Part shown: positions 25,320 through 35,443 of the stretch, piece after piece
Numbering within the stretch: the stretch's first letter is position 1
Layout of the letters: every line of letters begins with the position of its first letter
Assembly: GCA_005406025.1 (NCBI GenBank)
Contig: BGZK01000532.1
Location: 1-64,000, forward strand
Source: Eumeta japonica
Lineage: Eukaryota; Arthropoda; Insecta; Lepidoptera; Psychidae
Length of the DNA stretch: 64,000 nt
Direction of reading: 5' to 3'
Translations under genes and position numbers: made by a program
The notes under the pieces: generated by a model
What the model saw: the letters and a program-made list of their open reading frames with translations, nothing else
What the model was told of the DNA's origin: nothing
The model's database searches: none

Positions 25320-26340
25320 TTATTCTTTATTTATTAACGATTTTAAAATTACAAGCTCTTCAAAAAGAGTATCAGACGTGTTGCGTCTGTGTGGACGCAT
25401 TATCATACCACCATACGAAAACAGCCGTTCCACTGGTGCCGAACTCGGGAGACAAGTGTTGTATCGTAAAAAGACTTTTTTTATAGTTGGATATGTGTTG
25501 AGGATATTCAGACTTGTGTCTTCATCTCTTAAATATTGGAGGGTCTCCAAATCAGTGCAGGTGCTGCTGTTGCCATCAGTAGAGGTTGTTGAGAGTCTGA
25601 ATCATTGAACATATAATAAGACTCACTTTTTTGCTTCTTTTTCAATGTTGATGTTTGTGGGTGTGCACTTTTAAAATCTTCTTGTTTGAATCTCCGCAAT
25701 TCTGCAATGAACAACTCCTTCACATACTCCTTTTCAGCTCTTGGTACCCACTTTAACTTGAAGAAGGGATATGACACAGCTGCTAAAATGCTGTCTTTGG
25801 CACGAGTGTCATACAAGTTATATTTTTCAAACCGATTTAGTATACTTTCTTTTATTATATCAATTAAACCACCACAATATACTGGATTTTCTTGCTTCAA
25901 TAAGTCCAACATTTTGTGCATTCGATACAATTCTGGCTGCAGGCATCCATAAAAAGTCTCCTTGTCACCTTCTAAGCTTCGAATGGCTTCAGATATGGGC
26001 TTAGATGTGTTAATATACTCAATCAAAAACTGTACTTCTATCTCTTTTAAGACGGCCAATCCTAGTTTTCTCAGAACTTCATTGATGGTTTCTTGGACTT
26101 TCAAAATATCAGTAATGCAATCATAATAGGAATTGCACCTGGTTGGACAGGGGCTTGTTGGAGATTTACCAGTGATTTCCAGATAAATTTCACAAGCTTT
26201 TGGAGACCTAGCACATAAATTCCATACAGCCTGACATTTAGCCATGGCCGCATCATGTACTTTTCTGTATGACTTATTGTTACTTCTGGCTTTGTCTATG
26301 TCCCGAGAAGGTATTAAAGGAAATATTTGTAAAAACTTTA
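25320..26340 (-). pseudogene. hAT transposase, N-terminally incomplete and frameshifted
   Basis: The minus-strand frame is open from about 26340 (FPLIPSRDIDKARSNNKSYR) through an ATG at 26245 to 25529. A one-base shift near 25550-25580 moves into the frame that ends at 25320. The first part contains the PCPTRCNSYYDC segment (the conserved TRW/TRC-type motif of the hAT core) and a helical region. The last part carries the diagnostic C-terminal dimerisation block LPSSAPVERLFSYGG followed by ILKSLIN. The N-terminal BED zinc finger and first catalytic Asp are not visible. The family would excise and insert hAT elements by a DDE-type, hairpin-forming mechanism. With the frameshift and missing N-terminus I call it non-functional. 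Confidence 0.9.
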
Positions 26341-26908
26341 ATGTTTAACATCAGATTTCGTATAAAGCTTTTTGAGTTAATGTTTAGGTACTTACATTTT
26401 GCATTAAAATCCCAATATTGGGCAAGCAATCACTGAGTAATTAATATAAAGTATTAAGTAGCACCAAATCCAACTCTATATTTAATAGACAATATATTTT
26501 TGATAAAAAACAATACAAACACTACTTGTATTAATAACTGTCGGCGTTAGACATAAAACGTAACCAGGCAAATTAAATAAAACGAAAAGGCGCGTACGGC
26601 GTAATGACTTAAGACAGGTATGTGCGTTTTGTTTCATCTGTCATTTTGCGCATAGACTTTCAAAGCTGCAGCGCCACTAGTGGCCATTTTCTGAATCGCG
26701 GAATGCTTTAGAAAAATAAAGCTAGGAAAAAAAAGTATTTTGTATTTTACAAACCATTTTTCAAATACAAAATACGTCTCGAATAGTATTTCAATTAAAA
26801 TACAAAATACTTTTAAAAAAGAGTACTTAAGTACAAAATACAAAATACGTATTTTGTATTTTGTATTTAGATTTTAAATACAAGTATTTCAAATATGTCA
26901 CAACTCTG

Positions 26909-26916
26909 GTTATGTT
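26909..26916 (+). repeat. hAT target-site duplication, right
   Basis: GTTATGTT, identical to 24691-24698. Confidence 0.95.
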
Positions 26917-27389
26917 GTCCTTGAATGGGCAACCTAATTTTCAAGCCGGTTATCATCTGCGAATTAACAAATTATCTATAATTATTATATTCTTATAGTC
27001 TATGATGGTCACAAATGATCACAATTGTGTGAAAATTTTTTACAAATTAAATTTATTGTTGCGTTTCAGTTGTTTTAATATTTTAAATTTATGTGTGAGG
27101 TCATGAAGCGCTGCTATGTGATGTATTTTATGAATAGTCACTTACAAATATATTATAATTTCAATCGAGTGCATATTGTCCAATTAATTATTAAATCTGG
27201 TCGTTTATATAGACAACTCGATTTATGTCGCTAATCAATTGTAATTTCTCGTTTAACGACTATGAATTCTTCATTCTTGTTCGAGAGCAAAAATTTTCGA
27301 TTATTTAGAATATCCATTTGATGTGGGTTCGTTCCAACGTTCTCTTTTGCTATCGGCCTTCACCACCCGACTATAATAATGTATTCAGT
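26917..27389. other. Anonymous AT-rich stretch
   Basis: No gene or repeat recognised. If the hAT inserted into the mariner leader, this would be where the remaining mariner end lies, but I could not find a matching terminal repeat here. Confidence 0.35.
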
Positions 27390-27468
27390 CACGTGGCTTT
27401 CTTTCCCGCTGCTCCTGAAGTATTTAACCGACGGCCGCCACGTGACGCGCGCGCACGTTGAGCACGTG
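27390..27468. promoter_or_regulatory. Cluster of three CACGTG boxes
   Basis: Perfect CACGTG palindromes occur at 27390-27395, 27439-27444 and 27463-27468, in GTCACGTGGC, GCCACGTGACG and AGCACGTGGCC contexts. They lie in a CpG-rich patch (ACGCGCGCGCACG between boxes 2 and 3). CACGTG is the core site of bHLH-(PAS/LZ) factors such as Clock/Cycle, Myc/Max, USF and Mitf/TFEB. TATTTAA lies between boxes 1 and 2. No target exon is visible within several kilobases, so this may be an enhancer or a distal promoter. Confidence 0.5.
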
Positions 27469-27560
27469 GCCGACGGGCCGTGTGCGCACCGGTCATGGAA
27501 ACTCTCAGAACTGTAGAATAAAGCGTTCGAAGCCTTATCGTTTACCGAGCGTTCGCGTTC

Positions 27561-28744
27561 GTTTTCTTGACCGATTAATGGCGTGTCGAGAAATTGTTTA
27601 CGTTTGTCTTGGATAAACGCTTCTTTTCAAGCTTCGATTTATATTCCAAGGTGACGACGCACACGACAACAAGATATTGTGTTCGCGTTGAAATTTTATC
27701 ACCGGTGTTAATGTCACATTCATCTGGTTTTCGTTTTGTAGGGTTCATTGGTCTGTTCAATGCAATTAGCAATGAAACGATTAGCAACGAAACCTATTAT
27801 TAAACCTACGTCCGTCCGCCGGTCTGTCTGTCCTACCTTTAAAGGCCTGTATGGTTTCGATCAAAGCATAAGCAGCCAGTTAAAATTTCCGCATAATATA
27901 TGTGTTGTGATAAATATCTTAACAGATGATAAAGAAGTACTTCGTATGAGTAAGATGTTTTTATAATTGTTTTTTTTTGGTTTCTCTTTATCGTATAAAC
28001 TATATTAGAAACATGCATTAAAACTTCATGTGATCATTCGTAAATACATAATATAAATAGGTATATTGTGCGATAGTACGGAACCCTCGGTGCGCTAGTC
28101 CGAGCGAAAACTTTTCGACCATATGAATTCTATAATAGAAAATGTTTATCCAAATATTACCTGGTCGGACGTACTGAATCTCATATTTAATCCACTTTCA
28201 AAAAGTTGAAGGTTCTCAATTCCGTTATTGCTATTTATAATATCAGAATATGTATACTGTTTTAAGGGTCTTTGATAAGTGTAAGAGAAATTATAAGGTT
28301 CTATATGACAATACAATTTTTGTAATGAGTTTAACAGAGATGCAAATTAATATCGAAAGGATAACCGACATATGCTATTTTTAGGTTTCTAGAAGTTTGT
28401 GGAAGTAAGGTCATAATTTTTAAGGTGTTATACACCTAGCGGAGCTATAGCTGAATGTGGTGTACCTCCTCATGTAGCATAATATGCTGTTTTTTTAATA
28501 GCTTTTGAAACTGGAAATTTTAAAATAGAACGTCTTCATATATTCAGTACGTAATTATTTTGAAGTGTATAATCTATGGATCTATCTTAGGAATGCCATA
28601 TTTTTAATCGAGTACAAGTTTTTATTGACATATTGGTAATACGCAGGAAGGTATTCCGGAATTCGAAATATTCGCTGTCAGTACAAGTAATCGAATGTAA
28701 TTTACAAAATCGATGAGGAGCTTAATGACCGACAAATAAAAACG
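27561..28744. other. Anonymous stretch with a repeat tail
   Basis: No supported gene. The overlapping 70-codon frames near 27575-27970 are not recognised. AGTACGGAACCCTCGGTGCGC near 28075-28098 is the end motif of a very common lepidopteran repeat; only this tail is clear. Confidence 0.4.
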
Positions 28745-28754
28745 AAAGGACGCT

Positions 28755-29090
28755 TATAAAAGCGAAGAGACCGGCTCCGGCTGCCACAAAAGAGCGACTT
28801 CACCCGAGTATTCTCACACGTTTCGAGTGAAAAGCTTTCGCTTCGCCGACTTCCCGCGCCCTCCCCGTGCGCCGTATACGCACCTTTATTGGACTATTAA
28901 AGACTCGAGCCGTTCGCGCTCGATCGAGGCGGCCCACTCGACACTTAGACGTGGGTGTCCCGACGCCAAACGGCCGTTAGCTCGCGCACTACGCGTCACC
29001 CAATATGCTGCACCGAGATAGCGTCGTGGAGGCGTCGCTCGGCCGTAACGCGAGACCGCTCGTATCGAGAGCGTCGCACTTTGGTGTCCC
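28755..29090 (+). promoter_or_regulatory. TATA-containing CpG-rich promoter candidate
   Basis: TATAAAAG at 28755-28762 is followed at the right distance by leader-like sequence and then about 300 bp of CpG-rich DNA (GACTTCCCGCGCCCTCCCCG, GTCCCGACGCCAAACGGCCG). A 64-codon plus frame starts at 28827 and codes for a basic, Arg/Pro-rich peptide that I do not recognise. GC bias alone would keep it open. The arrangement fits a regulated promoter with a first exon. I could not place a splice donor or downstream exon. Confidence 0.4.
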
Positions 29091-30754
29091 TATACATTTT
29101 TATTGCGGGATCGACCCCTTGTTAACTGTTCTTAGCCGACTCGAATTTTCTCCATGATAACATTTTTTAATGTCGTAATTTATATAATGTATAATTTTTG
29201 CCCGTAATTCTTCCTCGTTTATTTAATTTTATTCTATTCAATGCCAAGGTCATTGTAATCGAATCTGTGAGCTTCGTTAAATAAAAATTTATCTAATATT
29301 AAATGGAATATTATGATATCGTTATTGATGTTTATAAAATGATATCGTACATTGTCAAATAACGTCGTGACAAATATTTACGCCGTAATAAACTTTTATC
29401 TGAAATCGCGATCTTTTTGGTACAAGTGTTGGGATGGGGCAGGCAGGTGCACATGTTTAGTGCGTTTCAAAATGTAAGCATATCAAATTGTTCACAAATT
29501 ACGTAATTATCGAAAAAGTATCTTTGATATAATAATCGGATCTTAGGTGTCTAAATATCATGAGATATTTGGCTTCAGGTTTAGTTACTTAGAAAATAAA
29601 ATTAAAAAAAGTGGAGTGTTTAATACACGAAGTCAGTTCTTTAATCTGCCCTACCGTATCAAGCTTATGAGGCACATGTGCGGTTGCACATTGAACACTA
29701 CTCACTTCTAGGTTGGAATAATGCATTAACGACTAAACTCGACTGCATGTATTGCAGAAGATCTCGAAGCGTTAGCCATCCTGTATTTTGGATCGACTTT
29801 AAGACTTTGTCCTTGCAAAGAGAAGTTACAGTCATTTACGTATTTTATCGTGTATGATATGAGGCATTACTTCGAGGAGTTGCCGCTAAGTTCCACTACC
29901 ATATTCTCCCGTCGTACATAGATGTTTCATGAAGTACGTCCACCTGGTTTAGGTCGTTGTACAGTAAATCAAAATTGCATATTCACAAAAATTAACAAGT
30001 TTTTCTACGTATTTCCACAATCTTGTGTTATTAATAATTACTTGTGTTATCAATATGATGGGTCAAGTACCCAAATAATAAGCATTGAAAAAACATTTTC
30101 AGAAGTTAGACATGATACAGATATAGGAGTACTACTAGATCACGTCGTCATTAACATTTACTAACTGTTCACGTATGTCCGTGGTATCGCCTTTATGGAT
30201 TATGAAGTCTTGTTAAATTGTAATCGTTAATGTTTTTATACAATCGACTTTTTTTTCTATTTTGGTAAGGTGTACAAAAGCCTAGCCCACAATGAAATAT
30301 CTCCTTTCGCCCTTAATTTCAACGAATGACGGTCGAATAGCTATGGTGAAACCAACAACAAGGTTTCCGAACGAAACAAAATGATGTTCTATAAAGTCAT
30401 CATGTTGTAAATGTAAATATATATAATATACATTTTGTGAAAAAGAAATATGTATTTACATATATTTCTTAGGTGTCAGGAGCGTGCTATAAGATTTCAG
30501 GCGGGGTAAGCATAGCTAAAAAAAACTTCACAGTTTTACAATTGTTTCGGTCGGTGGCCCACCGCCGGCGGCTACCTGCCCTACCCGACTCGACAACTCA
30601 TACAATAGGAAGAAAAGTTTTCACAATCAAGTGAGTTAACAGACCTCAAATCTTTGAAATGTTTGTAGCGACTACGACATTCGTTCAAAACATTGTCTAC
30701 AATCTCCGCAAAACACGCGCTCGTAACACTGTTGATCACTATCTACTCTCGTCT
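29091..30754. other. Anonymous AT-rich stretch
   Basis: No gene recognised; the 80-codon plus frame at 29922 lacks support. Confidence 0.4.
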
Positions 30755-30830
30755 GCCCGATTGACGCAGTTAGTAGTGACGCCGTTCGTTGCGATGGTGG
30801 CGTGGGTTCGATTCCCACACAAAACAAACT
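30755..30830 (+). repeat. tRNA-like SINE head (pol III A and B boxes)
   Basis: TGACGCAGTTAGTAG (30762-30776) resembles an A box. GGTTCGATTCC (30805-30815) is a perfect B box, set in a perfect five-pair T-arm (GTGGG TTCGATT CCCAC, 30802-30818). The spacing is tRNA-like, but the acceptor stem does not close (GCCCGAT has no partner) and no sound anticodon arm forms. It is therefore a tRNA-derived repeat rather than a tRNA gene. Confidence 0.6.
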
Positions 30831-31879
30831 TTTAATTTATTTGAATAAAAAATATTTTTTTATTAAGTTTGAGTATTTCCACGAATTATGTGTTCATATT
30901 AAAAAAAAGTATATATTTTATCGATTGTCTAATATCCATAATACAAATCTCATTGCTAGGTTTGGGATCAGATGGTGTTGTGTATATGTCGAAAAATATT
31001 ATTAATAATACTGCTTTTTCCTTTTAGGTTGGTCACAATCGAATTTCAAAACAATTATAATTGATATCAAATTTAGTTCCATGTGAATTCCACGAAAGTT
31101 TCAAATCCGTTTTAATATTTAGGACAGAGTAAGCAATATCACTAGTCTTTTTCTGTAATATTTCATATGAAATCAATGAAAAGAAAATATTGCTGAAAAC
31201 GTATTTAGAAAAAAAGATCAAAATCCCTTCCCTTGCAATCAATCTAATCGTTTCCTTAAAAATAAAGTCGAAAAGCGGCATATTTTAATTTACTTATTTG
31301 GAAAAACTTTGCCAGACAAGACATATTTTTAAATTTTTTGGAGTAAATTTACTAAATAATTACTTAAATCGTTTACCTAAAAACAAATAACAAAGCGGCG
31401 ATAAAAATGCCAGGATGAATACAATACAATACCTTGATTATGAATACTCTTTAGTCGCCTGTAACTGAAGAAAGAAGGTAGTATGAGTATTACTTCTAAA
31501 CTAGTGTAAATTAAGGTGCACTAGTAAAGAGCGTATGATCAATAGCACTTACGTTCTTTTGTCTTTTCGGCAATAACTCATAAACGGTATATCTGATCAT
31601 TCTGAAAATAATTTTCGTTGAAAGTATTTCTTAAGCGTTACCTTTTTCGGTATTGCTTCAAAAATAACAGGCGGGAATACATTTTCTGCTATTTTCGAAA
31701 CAGTTATTTCTTAAAATATTCAAACAATAAAAAATGCTTAGAAACTTTATATGTAGCATTTTTAAAGAACTGTCGAAATATGTACTACGTTTGATAGTTA
31801 CTAAAAAATATTTCAGCTTCTGTTACCTCTATGGAGTGCCCTCTTAAAAATATATATTTTTATTATTTAGCTATTAAAT
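30831..31879. other. Anonymous AT-rich stretch
   Basis: No gene recognised. The minus-strand 82-codon frame at 31033-31281 has no supporting context. Parts of 31480-31880 may belong to the repeat that follows. Confidence 0.35.
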
Positions 31880-32040
31880 TAAGAAGGCAGCGGCTTATAC
31901 AAGATGTATGTCTATAGTCCAAATTTTATCAATATACATCTAGTAGTTTTTGAGTTAAATTCCTGTGACACGGACGGTCGGATATAACGATACTATAAGG
32001 CTTCCGTTTTTGCCATTTTGGTTCCGGAATCCTAAAAACT
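31880..32040 (+). repeat. Lepidopteran interspersed repeat, 3' portion
   Basis: The segment ends with CCTGTGACACGGACGGTCGG, then ATAAGGCTTCCGTTTTTGCC and GGTTCCGGAATCCTAAAAAC. This is the recognisable, slightly mutated tail (GACAGACGGAC ... GGTTCCGTTTTT ... TACGGAACCCTAAAA) of a repeat abundant in moths. A related tail ends the block at 56560-57180. Confidence 0.6.
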
Positions 32041-35000
32041 ACATTTGATCAAAGCCAGGTTCGTCAGGTATGCAACTTCTCTTGTATCTTATTGATCGTA
32101 TTAATTGCTCAAAAAAGGCGATAAAATTTTAAGCATACATAATATAGATGAAGAACATTCACTGTCCATTTGTAAACGGTAAACCTGTATGTTATCGTTT
32201 TCCTGCCACCTTTGATCCTTAGTTTGCTAATAAACTGTCTGCCACTATCAGCGTCCAATGCGTTTCATTTACACTAAATAATGATACTCATTACTGGTTA
32301 TAAATAAATTACGTATACAAGGATAATTTTCAGTAACAAACCCTGTATTTTAATATGAAAATGCAACCACTGATTTGGTCGAGATGTAACGTCTAACAGC
32401 ACACGCGGTACTAATGCATAAACGTCTGCTGACATCTATGCATCGATAGAGTGCAATCAATGCCTGTGCTCTACGAATAGGCGCGTGTGCACCGAGATTG
32501 ATGAACTACTAAGTACTGAAATATAAACGAAAATAATTCACGACGTCAGTGGCCTCGTAAAAGTTTGTAATATTTTAATGGTAGATTATCTTCGCCGGCA
32601 GTTTAGACGCGTTCTTTGCTAATTTATAACGTGATTGCGCAGGGTTTTATACTTCAATTGACGTCATAGAACTCCCCGAGACCTACGTGGAGGAAGGTTA
32701 TTTTAATCTTTATTTTGACGTCTTTATCTTAATCTTTATAACATCGCCGCGTGGTTTCTGCGTACGCGCTGTGTGGTAGCGTAGGGGTTTTTGTGTTTTG
32801 GAAGTTTTCTCGTCTAAATTATTTGTAGAATTTAATAACTTTAGCAATGAGGCTTTTTTCTTTTGTAAAAACATTTTGCATTATGATCTGATTTTTCTTA
32901 GCGATATGCTCTTGAAAATCAGGCCAATTTTTTGGAATTATTTCACAACTTCAGTTTGAAATGTGCTGTTAAATTATTTCACAATGCTTTGCACAAATAC
33001 CTATTAGTGAATTACTATAGTGCTGACACACCGGCGCAACTGGCGGATAATTTTATAATAACACTACTATAGTAATTCAATTTCAATATGTTTTAACTTT
33101 CAAATAAAAGTTTGAAAATTATTAACAAACGTTTCCCAAATTAGATCTATCTATATAACTGTTTTCGTAATAAATTTTAACAAAAATATCGTGCATTTAT
33201 TTCAATCTAATCTTAGTGATTTTACAGCGCAATACTGACACATCACTGCCATTTTTGAGACGCGCAACCATTTGAGTTCACGTTAGCATATAAATTTGCG
33301 TTCCCTAACTTCAACTTTAAAGGATTGTCAAATTTAAAAACTACTCAAATTACGTATAACACAAATGTCTCTCAATAAGAAAATGGTATACTGGAATATC
33401 ACTCAACTTGAGACAGCTATCAACGGCTCATTTTATTATGTATACCTAGCTCTGAAATAAATCAATCGAATGATCATACTTATCATTAGTGTTCCCTATT
33501 TCAAAATAATTTCAATGTATAGAATGCTGGATAAAACGAAATTTTAACAATAAATTAAAAGAAAATACAAATGAGAACGAACTCTCGTAAATTTTGCCAT
33601 TAAACAAAGATGCTCTCAGCTGATCACGGTCTTAAATATTTAAGTGCTCTTTGTGTATCCTATTTAAAATAGCAGGATGTTCTTTAACATGGTCTCAGCT
33701 GAGTGATTGATTTGAGTTATGTTTCAGTATTCGGCCGTTTAGCACCTTAAAATGAGTAAAGTACACACAAACGTATTATGACCGGCCGCAAAGAAACCGT
33801 ATCTTTATATTTTGCTTAGTTAAGAGATTCTTAAAATTGACTATACGAGGTCACGGCATAATAATAACGATTTTATAAATAGCTGGGGAATTTCGTAAAT
33901 AGAGTTATTAGAGTATTAATTTAGCAATTGACTGAATGCGGTCACTAAAATTCAAATACATTTAAGGAACCCTATTATATTTCCTCGCCCACAACCCTGC
34001 CCATCGTCGATCACGAACTTATAACGTGTGCAACGCCAGCAAACGTAGTATTCTGTCTCGTTTAGTCGGTAAGCATACGCGTTGTCCGGGACTTCCACGA
34101 GTGGGACAATAGCGACCGTAATTTTTTATTTTCGTTGTGGCCATTGTCATCGGACCAAAAAAATTACAGGTAGAAAATAAGTTTGTATCTGTTTAGAACC
34201 GACACTATTATTTACAGTATCGTATCAAATATTATGTAGGAAAATGAATTTTGTATTATGTCGTTTAAACTGACAATTATAGAATTGATTTACTTATGAC
34301 TAGCTATTTATCAACAAAGGAATTTAGTTTTTTTTTGTAGTTGCTATATCGTTTTAACACAAAAACGTCATATTAAACAAGTTTTTTTAGTTTAGTTTTA
34401 GCTTATTTTAGCTTACTTTTATTGTGCAAAAGCATTAAACCTATACGTTATAGGCAATATTTCATTTCCCATACGATTGACAGTTAGTTGGTAACCATTA
34501 CTTCGTATTAAGTTTCAGAACAAGTTCGTAGTGAGGTACTTGTCACAATTTTATTATTACTAAAATATTGGTACGTACAAAAACAAATACTAAAAAAGTT
34601 TCAGGTTTCTATAATTTTTTGTTACCTTTAGATTTTTCCTCCATTTTATAAAAAGTGTACAAGTGCACGCCGGATGTGAAACATCTGATTTATTACGTGA
34701 AGCCTTAACTTATAACTGCTCTAACATATAACTGTTTTCGTTTTAGGAGTAGGAAGAAAGTGTCGTTCTAAATTTTTCTAACTTATCCTTTTTTTAAAAT
34801 ATTCTTTTGAACTTTTCGGAAACTACATTGTTTCATATTTTTAATCCTTCTTGGGGGTTAGTAATTATTACATACCTAAAGACTAACTTGTGTCAAAAAT
34901 CTAGAATTTTCTTTCTGTTTATTTTAAATCTCATTTATTTGAACCTTTTCAGATGATTCTTTATTTTAAAGAACAATTTTGCGTTTATTTCGTGTGATTA

Positions 35001-35149
35001 GTGGCCATAGCAACTATAGTTCACAAAGTCCTATTCTTGGAGACACTCGTACAGAATGAGTCTATCTATAAGCGACGATTATCTCAGGATTTCAACTTGA
35101 ACTTATTGGAGATCTACGACTATTGTCTAGATGTGTGTGTATACATTAT
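32041..35149. other. Anonymous AT-rich stretch
   Basis: No gene recognised. It contains a 13-bp perfect inverted repeat at 33009-33078 (separate entry). Confidence 0.4.
33009..33078. repeat. Inverted repeat, 13-bp perfect arms
   Basis: GAATTACTATAGT (33009-33021) is the exact reverse complement of ACTATAGTAATTC (33066-33078), with a 44-bp spacer that is less AT-rich (CACCGGCGCAACTGGCGG). It could be a very short MITE. Confidence 0.6.
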
Positions 35150-35437
35150 CAGCGTGTCGATGACGTCGGTGCTCCGTCGGCGGCCGGCGCGGGCGGTGGC
35201 GCCGCCGCTCGTCTCGCCGGCGGGCGCGGGCGGCGGCCGCGGCAGTGTGGGCACGACCGCGGCACGGCTAGTGTCGGCCGTTGCGATGTGAACGCTTAAC
35301 CTTTTCCACTGTCTACGAGGACAGCTTCAGTCGCGTGCGCCCGACCCTTTACGTTCGTTCCCCTCTGCGCCGTCGACCGCGTTGCTTCTTAATTTTCGTT
35401 TCGTTACGACGGCAATCGACCCGCCCGCCCGAACCAT
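35150..35437 (+). promoter_or_regulatory. CpG island with candidate 5' exon ending at a strong donor
   Basis: The most GC-rich stretch of the window (GGCGGCCGGCGCGGGCGGTG near 35178) is followed by leader-like DNA (CGACCCGCCCGCCCGAACCA). A donor with intron bases GTAAGT sits at 35438. I read it as a promoter plus a non-coding first exon ending at 35437. PRL-1, 12 kb downstream on the same strand, is the nearest recognised gene and a plausible but unproven partner. A frame from 35001 to 35291 is open, but its second half (RRRPARAVAPP, GAGGGRGS) is low-complexity and I do not call it coding. Confidence 0.45.
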
Positions 35438-35443
35438 GTAAGT

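Larger units (their letters stand above)
24699..26908 (-). mobile_element. hAT-family DNA transposon, 2.2 kb, with intact ends
   Basis: The element is bounded by CAGAGATGTAAC (24699) and the reverse complement of CAGAGTTGTGAC (ending 26908), with an exact 8-bp target duplication, GTTATGTT, on each side. Subterminal zones on both flanks (24710-24860 and 26735-26890) are packed with AAAATACTTTT, CAAATAC and TACAAAATACGTATTTTG words, typical of the clustered transposase-binding motifs of hAT elements. Inside are a broken minus-strand transposase gene and a nested MITE (24878-25297). The length is short for an autonomous hAT plus a MITE, so the N-terminal coding part is probably deleted. Confidence 0.93.

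Noticed and set aside
25378..26004. Plus-strand ORFs
   Set aside because: They are antisense shadows of the hAT transposase on the minus strand.
30755..30830. tRNA gene
   Set aside because: The T-arm and both pol III boxes are present, but the acceptor stem does not pair and no anticodon arm forms; a tRNA-derived SINE head fits better.
35001..35291. 96-codon ORF
   Set aside because: The first half is AT-rich and the second half is Ala/Arg/Gly low-complexity from GC-rich DNA; better read as an island and 5' leader.
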